In this document: in pieces, positions 1-8,939 of the stretch
Numbering within the stretch: position 1 is the first letter of the stretch
Layout of the letters: every line of letters begins with the position of its first letter
Assembly (NCBI GenBank): GCA_024274785.1
Contig: JAJSAM010000081.1
Location: 1-55,209 of the forward strand
Direction: 5' to 3'
DNA: 55,209 nt
Source: Planctomycetota bacterium
GTDB lineage: Bacteria; Planctomycetota; JAJSAM01
The notes under the pieces: model-generated
What the model was told of the DNA's origin: nothing
What the model saw: only the letters and a program-made list of their open reading frames with translations
Databases searched by the model: none
Made by a program: the position numbers and the translations under genes

Positions 1-82
1 GGCAGTCCCGTCCTCCCGACGGCCTGCCAGGTTGTGCAGCCGCTCCGCGGCTGGTGGTGATCCGGGCGTTGCGGGGTGAAGG

Positions 83-330
83 TCAGGGCGCCGGGAGCCT
101 TGTAGAGGCCCTGGAGGCCGTGAGCGCCTCTGAATCGAGCGAGAATTCCTTCTTTCCGCCGATCAGTGCCATGAAGTCCCCTCGCTCCTCGCAGGCTTGC
201 TCGATCCGCCGGGAGGAGTGGATGCCACGGCTGTCGGCACAGAGCAGCAGGCTGGTCCTCAGAGCGGGGTGGCAGGGCGGCTGGCCACGACGCTCGGAGT
301 ACCGAGCGAAGATGGCCGACAAGGACGGCT
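83..330 (-). pseudogene. Remnant of an IS transposase N-terminal (DUF772-like) domain
   Basis: Read on the minus strand, this stretch encodes a recognisable piece of the N-terminal domain of IS1182/IS4-like transposases: the run RYSERRGQPPCHPAL, then LLLCADSRGIHSSRRIEQAC and EERGDFMAL. In intact elements this segment (typically ERRGQPPYHP..., then G.xSSRRIExAC) is followed by a TISDFRKRH motif and the DDE catalytic domain. Here the frame runs into unrelated residues after GGKKEF and stops at 83, and no DDE domain is visible before the window edge. It is a decayed fragment, not a working transposase. The domain call rests on motif recall, not on a search. Confidence 0.65.
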
Positions 331-347
331 GATTCCCCGACCGGCTG

Positions 348-1235
348 CTAGCCGATCCTCTGGCGCTTGGTGAGGAACGCGGCCAGCAGGACTTCATAGG
401 GCACGGACGTGTCGGCGAGGACATAGTCGATCCGGGCTTCGGCGCAGCCCCGGCGGAACGTATCCGTGAACTCCTTCATCACCTTGCGGTAATCCTCGCG
501 GATGGCCTCCGGCAGCACCTCCATGCGTTGCCCGGTCTCGAGGTCCTTGAACGTGGTCAGTCCGCGGAAGGGGAAGTGGATCTCGTCCGGGTCGAGGAGG
601 TGGAAGACGATCACCTCGTGCTTCTTGTGCCGGAAGTGCAGGAGCCCCTTCATGATCTCGCCGGGGTCGTCGAAGAGGTCCGAGATCAGGACGATCAGTC
701 CGCGTCGCTTCAACATCTCCGCGAGGTCGTGGAGTGGCTTGCTGATCCCGGTGGTCTCCCCGATCTCCGCCTTTTCGAGGATGGTCAGGAGGTCGCGGAG
801 GTGCCCCGCGCCATTGCCCGGAGGCAGGACCGTCCCGATCCGGTGGTCGAACGTGGCCAGGCCCACGGTGTCCTGCTGGCGGACCATCAGGTAGCCGAGG
901 GCCGCCGCGAGGAACGCGCCGTAGTCCGCCTTGCGGGGACCAGAGGACTCGTAGCCCATGGAGGCGCTGGTATCGAGGAGGATGGTGCCGCGGAGGTTCG
1001 TCTCTTCCTCGTAGAGTTTCACGTAGAGCTTCTCGGTCTTGCCGTAGGCCTTCCAGTCGACGTGCTTCAGGTCGTCCCCGGCGACGTACTTGCGGTACTC
1101 CGAGAATTCCACGGAGGATCCGTGAAAGGGGGAACGGTGGAGCCCGGAGATGAACCCCTCGACCACTCCGCGCGCCAGCAGCGGGAGATTCATGACCCGG
1201 GTCAGGGCCTTCGGATCCAGATAGCGGTACTTCAC
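348..1235 (-). CDS. DUF58 domain protein with vWA-like fold
   Basis: A 295-residue protein. The DUF58 signature lies at about residues 41-75 (SVEFSEYRKYVAGDDLKHVD then WKAYGKTEKLYVK). It is followed by a von Willebrand A-like segment with an intact MIDAS triad D88-T-S90-A-S92 (LLDTSASMG). DUF58 proteins usually sit beside MoxR AAA ATPases and are thought to act with them in maturation or assembly of metal-dependent or envelope complexes. Here the two MoxR genes are 6-12 kb away, so the usual operon is broken up. The start is GTG at 1235, preceded by a good ribosome site (GGAAGGAT, about 6 nt upstream). It lies 65 nt downstream of the lipoprotein gene and is probably cotranscribed with it. Confidence 0.93.
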   Translation of the reverse strand: MKYRYLDPKALTRVMNLPLLARGVVEGFISGLHRSPFHGSSVEFSEYRKYVAGDDLKHVDWKAYGKTEKLYVKLYEEETNLRGTILLDTSASMGYESSGPRKADYGAFLAAALGYLMVRQQDTVGLATFDHRIGTVLPPGNGAGHLRDLLTILEKAEIGETTGISKPLHDLAEMLKRRGLIVLISDLFDDPGEIMKGLLHFRHKKHEVIVFHLLDPDEIHFPFRGLTTFKDLETGQRMEVLPEAIREDYRKVMKEFTDTFRRGCAEARIDYVLADTSVPYEVLLAAFLTKRQRIG

Positions 1236-1299
1236 TGAAGATCCTTCCCGGAGGACAGGGAGAGGATGCCTGACCGTGCCATGGACGTTTCCGGCATGC

Positions 1300-2916
1300 C
1301 TACCTCCGGTCCGGTGCGTCCGGATCCGGTGCGTATCTCACTCCGACCGAGGGGTCCACAAAGACACCGGCCCAATAACCGTCGGGGGTGGCCGCGACCT
1401 GAAGATTCCCGGCGGTTCCCACCTCTTCCGCCAGTGGCCGCCATTCCGAAAAGGAACCGGCGGTGGCACTCAGGAGCAGCTTTCCGGTTCTTGCCAGGAT
1501 GACCAGGTCTCCCGCTTCCCAACCGGAGATGGCGAAGGCATCGACCGGATCGGCCGGCATCGGGACTTCGTGTTCGAGCACCTCACCCGATTCCATCGAG
1601 AGGGGGATCTGCACGTAGGTGATGAAAGCCACCTCGCGACCGTCCCGCTTCCGCTCAACCGGGCCGTACAGCGCGTGAACCCAATCCCCGGAGCTGTCCG
1701 GGTGGTTCAAGGGCGCCATCTCGAGAGCCCTGAGCGCCTGGTCCGTTGCGTAGATCTCCCGGGGCTGCGGTGACAGCGCCACTCCCTCATCGGTGCACTC
1801 GAGCAGGAAGATCCGTGACCTGCCGTCCACCGTTCCGGACCAGACCAGCTGCAGTTTTCCGCCCTCATCGTCTTCGTGCCGGCGGGCGATGATCTCCTTT
1901 GGCAATTCCGTCCCGAGGAGCACCGCGGGCCCCGCGCTCAGCGTCTCCTCCCGGGCCACAAACGGCTGGACAACCGCTTTGCCGTCCTTTATCCCGGCCA
2001 CGAAGAAGAGTGCCGAACCGTCGTCCCTCTGGAAGCCGGGCTTGACCAGCCGATAGTCCGTGAGCTCAAGCGTCAACGCCTTCGCGAGTTCGAGAGAGTC
2101 GCTCCCCTCGCTCTGAATCGCGCTGATGCTCTGCCTCCCGATCCAGGCCACCCAACGCCCCTCACTCTCCGACGAGCACTTGACGGCCAGGGCCAGATCG
2201 TCCACCGACCCGGAATCAAGAGCGCGAAGGCGTCGATAGAACACACCGGCATTCGCCTGTTCGCGCTCGGTGTCGTGGTCGAAGATCCAGACCCCTCCAC
2301 TCCGATCGGTGTGATCGAAGGCGAGCGCCATGCTGCCTTCGTACGGGCAGAACGTGGATACCAGGTGGTGGATTTTCGCCGGGGAGACCACGAGGTCCAC
2401 CGGCTCGGACTCGACCTCGCCCGCGCCGGTCGATGCCCGGCCGACCAGTTGGTAGCGGCCCGGGGGAAACCCACCGATCACGTAGGAGGCCGGGTCTTCC
2501 TCGATCTCCTCCGATGCACCGGGAGCCACCTCCTCGTTCCATTCCGGCAGGGGTGGAGAGTCCGCCGATCCCGCGACATCCTCCTGGGAAACGACGGCGA
2601 TGACCTGACCATCCTCCGGGGAACGCAGCTCATAGACCACGGGCGACACCGGCCCCACGCGGAGTTCGAAGGGATCCGATCCGGTGTTGGCGAAGATCGC
2701 TTTCAGCAGGAGCGCTTCCCCGCTGATGATCTCGGTTCGCTGCAAGTCCAGGTTCAACTCGACGGTGGCCATCGCTTGCGATCCTTCCTGGCTTCCATCC
2801 CCCTCGGGATCATTGTGGCAGGAGCCGGTAGAGGCCAGCACCGTGAAGCACAGCACGAGGAACGCCGGCCCTTTCAGGCTGCGCCACAATTGCCCGCTCA
2901 TCGGCGCCGGAACCAT
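1300..2916 (-). CDS. Predicted lipoprotein with N-terminal Ig-like domain
   Basis: A 538-residue secreted protein that I cannot assign to a named family. A hydrophobic signal (residues 14-31, GPAFLVLCFTVLASTG) ends in a weak lipobox TGSC, suggesting lipid attachment at about Cys33. Residues 50-180 look like a beta-sandwich (ATVELNLDLQ, then FANTGSDPFELRVGPVSPVV), similar to intracellular proteinase-inhibitor or DUF11-like Ig modules, and contain PPGRYQLVGRA. The remainder has repeated short strands ending in SGTVDGRSRIFL-like segments, consistent with a beta-propeller, which is inference. An internal ATG at 2901 (MSGQLW) is an alternative start; neither start has a clear ribosome site. Confidence 0.8.
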   Translation of the reverse strand: MVPAPMSGQLWRSLKGPAFLVLCFTVLASTGSCHNDPEGDGSQEGSQAMATVELNLDLQRTEIISGEALLLKAIFANTGSDPFELRVGPVSPVVYELRSPEDGQVIAVVSQEDVAGSADSPPLPEWNEEVAPGASEEIEEDPASYVIGGFPPGRYQLVGRASTGAGEVESEPVDLVVSPAKIHHLVSTFCPYEGSMALAFDHTDRSGGVWIFDHDTEREQANAGVFYRRLRALDSGSVDDLALAVKCSSESEGRWVAWIGRQSISAIQSEGSDSLELAKALTLELTDYRLVKPGFQRDDGSALFFVAGIKDGKAVVQPFVAREETLSAGPAVLLGTELPKEIIARRHEDDEGGKLQLVWSGTVDGRSRIFLLECTDEGVALSPQPREIYATDQALRALEMAPLNHPDSSGDWVHALYGPVERKRDGREVAFITYVQIPLSMESGEVLEHEVPMPADPVDAFAISGWEAGDLVILARTGKLLLSATAGSFSEWRPLAEEVGTAGNLQVAATPDGYWAGVFVDPSVGVRYAPDPDAPDRR

Positions 2917-2934
2917 GTGATCATTGATTCACTT

Positions 2935-5900
2935 CTAGTCGTGTAGCGCGCCATCGGGGTTTCTGATCTTCTCGACGCCCCAACCGCGGTTCCTCAGAAG
3001 GCACTTGCCGCAGAACGTCTGCGGCGCGCCGCTATCGTAGCTCATGACGCAGAAGCGATCCCAGTCGCGTTGCCACCGGCTCAACCCGGCCGCCTTGAAT
3101 TCGGGGTGCGTTGCGGAATCGTGTTGCCTGACCTTACCGCCGGGAGCGATGCTGTTCTTCCCGGCGTAGGCCTGGGCATGCTCAAAGTGCCGGTGGTGGC
3201 CCATCTCGTGCGCCCAGGTCGCCTCGCTGCGCGGCGTGTAGACCCAGGAACCGCCGAGTGGTTGCCCGATCGCGCAGAGAGGAATGCCACCGGAAATCAC
3301 CCGGTTTGTCTGGTACTTGTACTTTCCCCTGGGCGGTCCGCATGAACTGCGGCGGCAGAGTTTGTCCTCCATGCGCAATGTGTACTTGACCGTAACGCTA
3401 TCGATCGTAGTGGACGTTGCGCCGGTGGGGTCATTCGCAATCTCGCTGACCTTGTCACCGCACTTGTCACATTTGTACTCAACAAGCAGGAGTGGCGGAG
3501 AGCTGCTGAACTCGGCCAGGATGTGACCGCGCATCCGGCCATGCTTGCTTTCTATCTTGGCTATGGTCAGGAGGATCAGCTCCTTCGAGTACTTGTCCCA
3601 CGACTTCAATTCGATCTTTCCGTAGAGCCAGGTGACAAGCGAGCTCAGGTTGCCGGGACGCCTCTTGACTCCGTAGTGGGGCTTGTGCAGGAACGGCCAG
3701 ACATATCCTTCCGTGAGCTTCGCGTCGTTTCGGATCGATGCGTAGGGCCCCACCCTGAGCTTCTGCTTGATGAGCGCCTTGAATTCCGCAGCGGAGACCA
3801 GCTTGTTGGCCCCTTTGACCGGGAAACTCTGGTGCGTCTTCGGGTTGGGGCCCTCGTGCACGAAATGGACATGCGCCGCCCGATAGAATGCGGCGGCCCC
3901 GTCCATGGCCAGTTCCCATCCGGCAATCTGGGTCTTCGCCCAGCAGACGTAGCCCCGAAACGAGGCTTTTCGCCAGAGCCGGAGGGCCGCGGTGTGGGCT
4001 TGCGGCAATCTCGCATAGCGCTCTTCCAGAACCTTTAGATTCAGGTGGTTGGCGCTGGCGCCCCCCGGGGGCGCCTTGAAGCTGACCTGGGCGCGGAAAC
4101 GGTAGCCGTCCCCGGCTATCCGGGAAGGATGCAGGTACACCCCGGCCTTGCCGAGTGAGGCGGCGTAGACCTTCTTTGCGTCCTGGCCCAGGTCATCGTG
4201 CGTGACCGTGCAGACTGCCTTGCTCGTGTCATCATCGGCGAGCCACGGTTCGAGACTCCCCTTCTTGCCGAGCCCGAAAGGGACCTTGTAGTACTTGCTG
4301 AGATCCGACGGACGTATGCCCCCACTGTCCCGGCCGCGAATCTTCTCGGGGCAGTTCGTCAAGAGCTTGCCGCCGGATGTCGAGGCCACGCCGGGCGCGC
4401 TGTCCTTCGTGAGGATCTCCGAAGTGAACTTCCTGGCGCGGCTGATCTTGAACTTCTCGGCAACCACGGTCAGCGTCGGGCGGGGCATGAGCAGCGCATC
4501 ATCGACCGTGAGCAGCGTCACGAGTTTCCCGCCGACCCGGCCACCCTTCATGGAGATCGTGTAGGGGCCGCCGTTTGCGCCGGTCACCGTAACCCGCGCC
4601 GGACCTTTTCGGGCCTTGGCGATCCTGGGCACCGCGATCAGGGCGGTGCGGACATCCGCCGCAGATGCATTGAAGGGGATGGCCGCGGTCGCGACTCCGT
4701 CACACTTGAGCTTGAAGGAACCGCTGGTGACGGGGGCGAGCGTCACCACGTCGCGGCGGCTTCCCGCCCCGCTTCCGGACCAGCTCTGGCGCTTGATTTC
4801 CGAGGATACGAGGCCGGTGGAGACCGCTGTCAGCGTGGTGACGGACGGGCCGCCGATCTTGCTCTCGAAGTTCACCAGCCATGGGCCGCCGTCCGCGCCG
4901 GTGACCGCCACGCTCTTCCGTCTCTCTCTCTTGCTGTGGACCTTCGGCAGCGCCTTCAGGGCCGCAGCGACCTTGGCTGCCGTGGCGTTGCAGGCGATGG
5001 CCGCGGTGGTTTCCCCGTTGTATTGGAGCTTGAAGGCGCCGAGGGCGCCGGCGACCGTGATCTTCACCGCATCGCCCTCTTTCCCCAGTGGAATGAGCGG
5101 GTCGGTCTCGGCGCCGATCTCCTCGAAGGTCCAATCGACTCGAATCGGGCCGATCGCAAGCCTCATGTCATCGGTGATCGCCGGCATCGCGACCTTCGGG
5201 TACAGCGTCTGATCCTTCTGGGAAAGCAGGGCGGGGCCCGCTTCCAGAGGGATCCACGGCCTCGCGATCGACGCCGCGTCCTTCGTGACCCGTCCATCCC
5301 CGAGACTCATTCCGCCCCGGTAGTTCTCCATTCCGTAGTGTTCGGTAATGGGGCGCAAGGCGTCAAATCCCTTCCCGGCGGCGGGCTTGAAACTCGACCA
5401 CCCGGAGGTGTAGCAGTGCCGGTCATCCACCCAGACGATCAGGTCCTTGCCCTTGTCTTTCAGGAGGGGCTTCAACTGAGCCGGGGTGTAGGAATCCCGT
5501 GTCGCCGGGTCCCCGAACATGGGCCGTTCATTCTTCGGGAGTTTCTTCAGCGCCTTCTTCGTGTCGTCGTTCTTCGACCCGTCGGCCTTGATCCGGGCGT
5601 GCGGCGCGGCGCCATCCTTGGGATAGGACCGCTGGAATTCCTTCAGGGCCAGCGTCAACCTGGCCGCGCCGGCGTCCTTCCCCACGGGACCGGGATGGAA
5701 TCCGCCTTCGGCGAGCTTCAGTCGGTACCACTCGGCCGTTCCCTCCGCCGGCAGGTCCGAGACCTTGTGGGGGAGGAACGGAGCCACCGCCAGATCCAGA
5801 CATTGCGGATCCTCGAGTGGCCTGGCGGCGTCCTTGCCGACATCGCCATGAACGAACAGCCTTACTTCGGTGTGCATGGCGGCCAGGCAGATCTCTTTCG

Positions 5901-6666
5901 AATACGCGATCACCTGCGCACGGTAGGGCATCTTGTCCCGGGTGATCTTCGTCTTGTCCCATTTCGCGCTGAGGTCGAATTCACCGGAATCGACCGCGGC
6001 CTTGTCCAGAAGATCGGAGCGGTAAACCTCCGTGTCGGTGTTGTCCCACACGATCACCAGCCCGCTCTTGACCTTCGCGCCGGTATCGCCCGTGATCTTC
6101 CACTTGATCTTGAGTGAAGCCGCGTCCACCGCGTGCGGCGCGGTGGAGGCAAATCCGGGCCAGAATGGCTCCAGTTTCAGGAGGGCATCCTTGCTCTCCT
6201 TGGCCGTGTAGTACCGCAGGTGGGTGGTGTACGGCGAGAAGGCGACATTGATGTAGCGCGTCTGCTTGTCGCGAGGTTTGAGGACTCCCTCGGTCGCCTT
6301 GCTCTCGCCTTTCCAGGTCGTCACCGAGTACTTTTTCTTCGGCTTCAGGCCGGGGAGGCCCCGCGTTTCCAGAATGGGCACCGCCGAGGCCGAGAAGGTG
6401 TACTTGAGGAACTCACCCTCCGCGGCGGATGCGGCCTTGCAGTAGTTGCTGGCGTAGACCGAGAAGTCCAGCCGGGGACGGGGAGGACGGATCGGGGTGA
6501 CGGCTTTCGGCGTGCCCTTGCCGGACGGCTTCACCGGTGCGTGGCGGGCCCCACGAGCGGGTGCGGCCGGCGGGAAACCCTTCACCGAGTACTCGATCGT
6601 GCAGGTCTCGGATTTGGGAATGAACCACTTGTCCAGCTTCGTGAACTCGATCGGTGCGACCGCCAT
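2935..6666 (-). CDS. Large protein with peptidoglycan-binding segment and C-terminal metzincin-like zinc site
   Basis: A 1243-residue protein with no signal peptide. A peptidoglycan-binding-like segment is seen at about residues 305-350 (WYRLKLAEGGFHPG then LALKEFQRSYP). Two related beta repeats lie at about 540-600 and 648-705 (GAFKLQYNGETTAAI... and SGSFKLKCDGVATAAI..., each ending GANGGP/GADGGP). A CxxC pair is near residue 1063 (CDKCGD). The C-terminus has HEMGHHRHFEH: H1153, E1154, H1157 and H1163 form an HExxHxxxxxH zinc site. M1208 in CVMSYD resembles a metzincin Met-turn, followed by a second CxxC (CGKC). The gene follows a LysM protein by 38 nt and has an AGGAG site 7 nt before its ATG. 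LysM/PGB pairs of this kind often accompany contractile-injection loci, but no such structural genes are in this window, so an effector role is only a guess. Confidence 0.85.
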   Translation of the reverse strand: MAVAPIEFTKLDKWFIPKSETCTIEYSVKGFPPAAPARGARHAPVKPSGKGTPKAVTPIRPPRPRLDFSVYASNYCKAASAAEGEFLKYTFSASAVPILETRGLPGLKPKKKYSVTTWKGESKATEGVLKPRDKQTRYINVAFSPYTTHLRYYTAKESKDALLKLEPFWPGFASTAPHAVDAASLKIKWKITGDTGAKVKSGLVIVWDNTDTEVYRSDLLDKAAVDSGEFDLSAKWDKTKITRDKMPYRAQVIAYSKEICLAAMHTEVRLFVHGDVGKDAARPLEDPQCLDLAVAPFLPHKVSDLPAEGTAEWYRLKLAEGGFHPGPVGKDAGAARLTLALKEFQRSYPKDGAAPHARIKADGSKNDDTKKALKKLPKNERPMFGDPATRDSYTPAQLKPLLKDKGKDLIVWVDDRHCYTSGWSSFKPAAGKGFDALRPITEHYGMENYRGGMSLGDGRVTKDAASIARPWIPLEAGPALLSQKDQTLYPKVAMPAITDDMRLAIGPIRVDWTFEEIGAETDPLIPLGKEGDAVKITVAGALGAFKLQYNGETTAAIACNATAAKVAAALKALPKVHSKRERRKSVAVTGADGGPWLVNFESKIGGPSVTTLTAVSTGLVSSEIKRQSWSGSGAGSRRDVVTLAPVTSGSFKLKCDGVATAAIPFNASAADVRTALIAVPRIAKARKGPARVTVTGANGGPYTISMKGGRVGGKLVTLLTVDDALLMPRPTLTVVAEKFKISRARKFTSEILTKDSAPGVASTSGGKLLTNCPEKIRGRDSGGIRPSDLSKYYKVPFGLGKKGSLEPWLADDDTSKAVCTVTHDDLGQDAKKVYAASLGKAGVYLHPSRIAGDGYRFRAQVSFKAPPGGASANHLNLKVLEERYARLPQAHTAALRLWRKASFRGYVCWAKTQIAGWELAMDGAAAFYRAAHVHFVHEGPNPKTHQSFPVKGANKLVSAAEFKALIKQKLRVGPYASIRNDAKLTEGYVWPFLHKPHYGVKRRPGNLSSLVTWLYGKIELKSWDKYSKELILLTIAKIESKHGRMRGHILAEFSSSPPLLLVEYKCDKCGDKVSEIANDPTGATSTTIDSVTVKYTLRMEDKLCRRSSCGPPRGKYKYQTNRVISGGIPLCAIGQPLGGSWVYTPRSEATWAHEMGHHRHFEHAQAYAGKNSIAPGGKVRQHDSATHPEFKAAGLSRWQRDWDRFCVMSYDSGAPQTFCGKCLLRNRGWGVEKIRNPDGALHD

Positions 6667-6704
6667 GCCGGTGCTCCTGCCTCACATGCTCTGTCTGCGG
6701 TGCA

Positions 6705-7343
6705 TCAGCACACATGCGCCTTTTGCAGTTCATCCTCGGTTGTCTTGTCCATTTCGCCCGTCTGCTGCTCGTGACCTTGAGATTCCTGGAAGTTCTCGAT
6801 GGCCTTCCGGGTGTCATCGTCGATCTCGTCGTCGATCTCGCCCTCGTAGAAACCCAGGTTCTTGAGCCGGGCTTTTGCGCCCCTGGTCGTGTCCACCGGA
6901 TCGAGGTGCCCCAGGTCGAAGGTGTATTCTTCCGCAGTGTCACCTTCCCCGATCGTGACCTTCGCCTGTTTGGCGTCGATCGGTACGCCGAGCGATATCA
7001 GGCCGTCGTCGCCGGTGACAAGCGTCTTTTGGGCACTGCCCGCTTCGACCGCAAGCTCGACCCCGGATCTCGGCTCGCCCTCCGCATCGAGGAGGCGGAA
7101 TTCGAGGAGAGCGGGGATGCCCTTCTGCCTGAACTTGTGCTTCCGGTTGGTCCGGCAGGAGACGGTCTTCAATCGCTTCTCCGGAATGAAGAGTTCGTCG
7201 CCGGGCAGGAGTACGTTCGGGTTCTCGCGCTCGGTCTTGAGGGCGGCATTCTCCGGATGGTTCCAGACCGTGTCCCAGAAGAAACCGTACCTGGTGGCAA
7301 TGGTCACGATGGACTCGCCCTGAACGACCTTGTGTAACGCCAC
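6705..7343 (-). CDS. LysM and peptidoglycan-binding domain protein
   Basis: A 212-residue protein without a signal peptide. The LysM domain occupies residues 3-54 (HKVVQGESIVTIATRYG to NVLLPGDELFIP). The middle is an Ig-like segment with GEPRSGVELAV. A PG_binding_1-type domain lies at about residues 148-208 (ARLKNLGFYEGEIDDEIDDD then AIENFQESQG). GTG at 7343 is the likely start, with GAGGA 6-7 nt upstream. The same domain order (LysM, Ig-like, PGB) is common next to VgrG/PAAR-type or phage-tail-like genes, where the protein may act as a baseplate-spike or cargo adaptor. That association is recalled knowledge and is not shown here. It is probably cotranscribed with the downstream metzincin-like gene. 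Confidence 0.9.
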   Translation of the reverse strand: MALHKVVQGESIVTIATRYGFFWDTVWNHPENAALKTERENPNVLLPGDELFIPEKRLKTVSCRTNRKHKFRQKGIPALLEFRLLDAEGEPRSGVELAVEAGSAQKTLVTGDDGLISLGVPIDAKQAKVTIGEGDTAEEYTFDLGHLDPVDTTRGAKARLKNLGFYEGEIDDEIDDDTRKAIENFQESQGHEQQTGEMDKTTEDELQKAHVC

Positions 7344-7556
7344 GATTCGTCCTCGACGTCAAAAGCTGAGCGGTGCTCGGGCCGGCACGATCGGGCGCGG
7401 AAGCTGCCCACCCGGCCTGGAAGACACCCGCCCGACCCGATTGCGACACTTCGAGACACTAGCTGCAATACCATCCCGCTCGCCATCCGGCAACCGTTCA
7501 TCCGAGAGCGGATCCGCTTGCCGTCCGTGGTCGTGGGCGCGCCGCAGATGCGCTTC

Positions 7557-8903
7557 CTACCGATAGTCCTTCTCGGACGGCTCCGGCACGGTTCGGAGGA
7601 TCTTCTCGATCACCTCCGAGACGCCGACGCCCTCGGAGTCCGCGTTGAAGTTGGTGAAGATCCGGTGGCGGAGGACCGGCGGCGCCATCTCCCGGATATC
7701 GGCGCAGGTCACGTTGACCCGGCCCTCGAGCACCGCGTGCGCCTTCGCGCCGAGCACCATGTACTGTGCTGCGCGCGGCCCGGCGCCCCAGCCGAGCCAC
7801 TCGTTGACAAACCCCGGTGCCTCCTCCGTCTTCGGGCGCGTGGCGCGAGCGATGGAGGCGGCATAGGTTGCGACGTGGCGGCTCACCGGGACCCGGCGGA
7901 CGATGTTCTGCAAGGCGAGGATGTCTTCCCCGGAGAGCACCGGCTGCGGTTCGGCGACCGTGTCCTTCGTCGTGGCGAGGACGATGTCCACCTCCTCGTC
8001 CTTCGGCGGGTAGTCGATCCGGATGTGGAACATGAAGCGGTCGAGTTGGGCCTCCGGCAGGGGGTAGGTGCCCTCCTGCTCGATGGGGTTCTGGGTGGCG
8101 AGGACGAAGAACGGCGGCTTGAGTTCGTGAGTGTTGCCGCCCGCGGTGACCCGGTATTCCTGCATGGCCTCGAGCAGCGCGGCCTGGGTCTTTGGCGGAG
8201 TCCGGTTGATCTCGTCGGCGAGCAGGACATTCGTGAAGATCGGCCCGCGGAGGAACTTGAAGTAGCGCTCTCTCGTGTCCGCCGCCTCTTCCAGTACCTC
8301 CGTTCCGGTGATGTCACTGGGCATCAGGTCCGGCGTGAACTGGATCCGCTTGAAGTCCAGACGGAGGACCTTCGAAACCGTGGAGACGAGCAGGGTCTTC
8401 GCCAGCCCGGGGACCCCTTCGATCAACCCGTGGCCGCGGCAGAACAGCGCGATGATGACCTGCCGGACGACGCTCCGCTGCCCGATGATCACCTTCCCGA
8501 CCTCGCGTTCGATGGCCTCCCGGCTCGCCCGCATCCTCTTCACGATCTCGAGGTCGTCGCCCTTCGGAGAGGATTTCTTTGGAGCGGAATCCTTCGCCGC
8601 CGCCGGCGCCGAGCCGCCCTCCTCACTGAACACCAGCACGACATCGCCCACCTTGATCGTGTCGCCGTCTTTGAGTTCGCGCTGCTCGACCCTCTCCCCA
8701 TTCACCACCGTCCCGTTCTTGCTCATGAGATCGGTGATGATCCACCGGTTTTTCTCGCGGATCACCTGGGCGTGGTTCCTGGAGACCCCCTCGGCCACCA
8801 GACGAACGCCGCACTTCTCGTCGCGGCCCAGAGTGAGGATGTCCTTGCGAAGCGGATGGATGGTGCCGGTGCCCGGACCCTGCGAGATGATGAGGCGTGC
8901 CAT
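7557..8903 (-). CDS. FHA-MoxR fusion: AAA+ ATPase with N-terminal forkhead-associated domain
   Basis: A 448-residue protein. The FHA domain is at residues 1-95 with the phosphothreonine-binding signature (LGRDEKCG at 25-32, SRNHAQV at 41-47, NGTVVNG at 63-69). After a Pro/Ala/Lys linker comes a MoxR-type AAA+ domain: modified Walker A EGVPGLAKTLL (about 162-172), Walker B VLLADEINR (about 226-234) and the conserved KTQAALLEAMQE. FHA would recruit a phosphorylated partner, and MoxR ATPases act as chaperones, often with DUF58 or vWA proteins; the partner here is unknown. ATG at 8903 opens the gene 36 nt after the DUF4159 gene, so the two are probably one transcription unit. Confidence 0.95.
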   Translation of the reverse strand: MARLIISQGPGTGTIHPLRKDILTLGRDEKCGVRLVAEGVSRNHAQVIREKNRWIITDLMSKNGTVVNGERVEQRELKDGDTIKVGDVVLVFSEEGGSAPAAAKDSAPKKSSPKGDDLEIVKRMRASREAIEREVGKVIIGQRSVVRQVIIALFCRGHGLIEGVPGLAKTLLVSTVSKVLRLDFKRIQFTPDLMPSDITGTEVLEEAADTRERYFKFLRGPIFTNVLLADEINRTPPKTQAALLEAMQEYRVTAGGNTHELKPPFFVLATQNPIEQEGTYPLPEAQLDRFMFHIRIDYPPKDEEVDIVLATTKDTVAEPQPVLSGEDILALQNIVRRVPVSRHVATYAASIARATRPKTEEAPGFVNEWLGWGAGPRAAQYMVLGAKAHAVLEGRVNVTCADIREMAPPVLRHRIFTNFNADSEGVGVSEVIEKILRTVPEPSEKDYR

Positions 8904-8939
8904 GTTCGGCTTCTCCCGTGCGGTGGTTTCTTCCGCCCT

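Noticed and set aside
4198..6117. A 639-residue plus-strand open frame
   Set aside because: It is the antisense of the metzincin-like gene, Arg/Gly-rich with no family motifs; high GC creates such frames.
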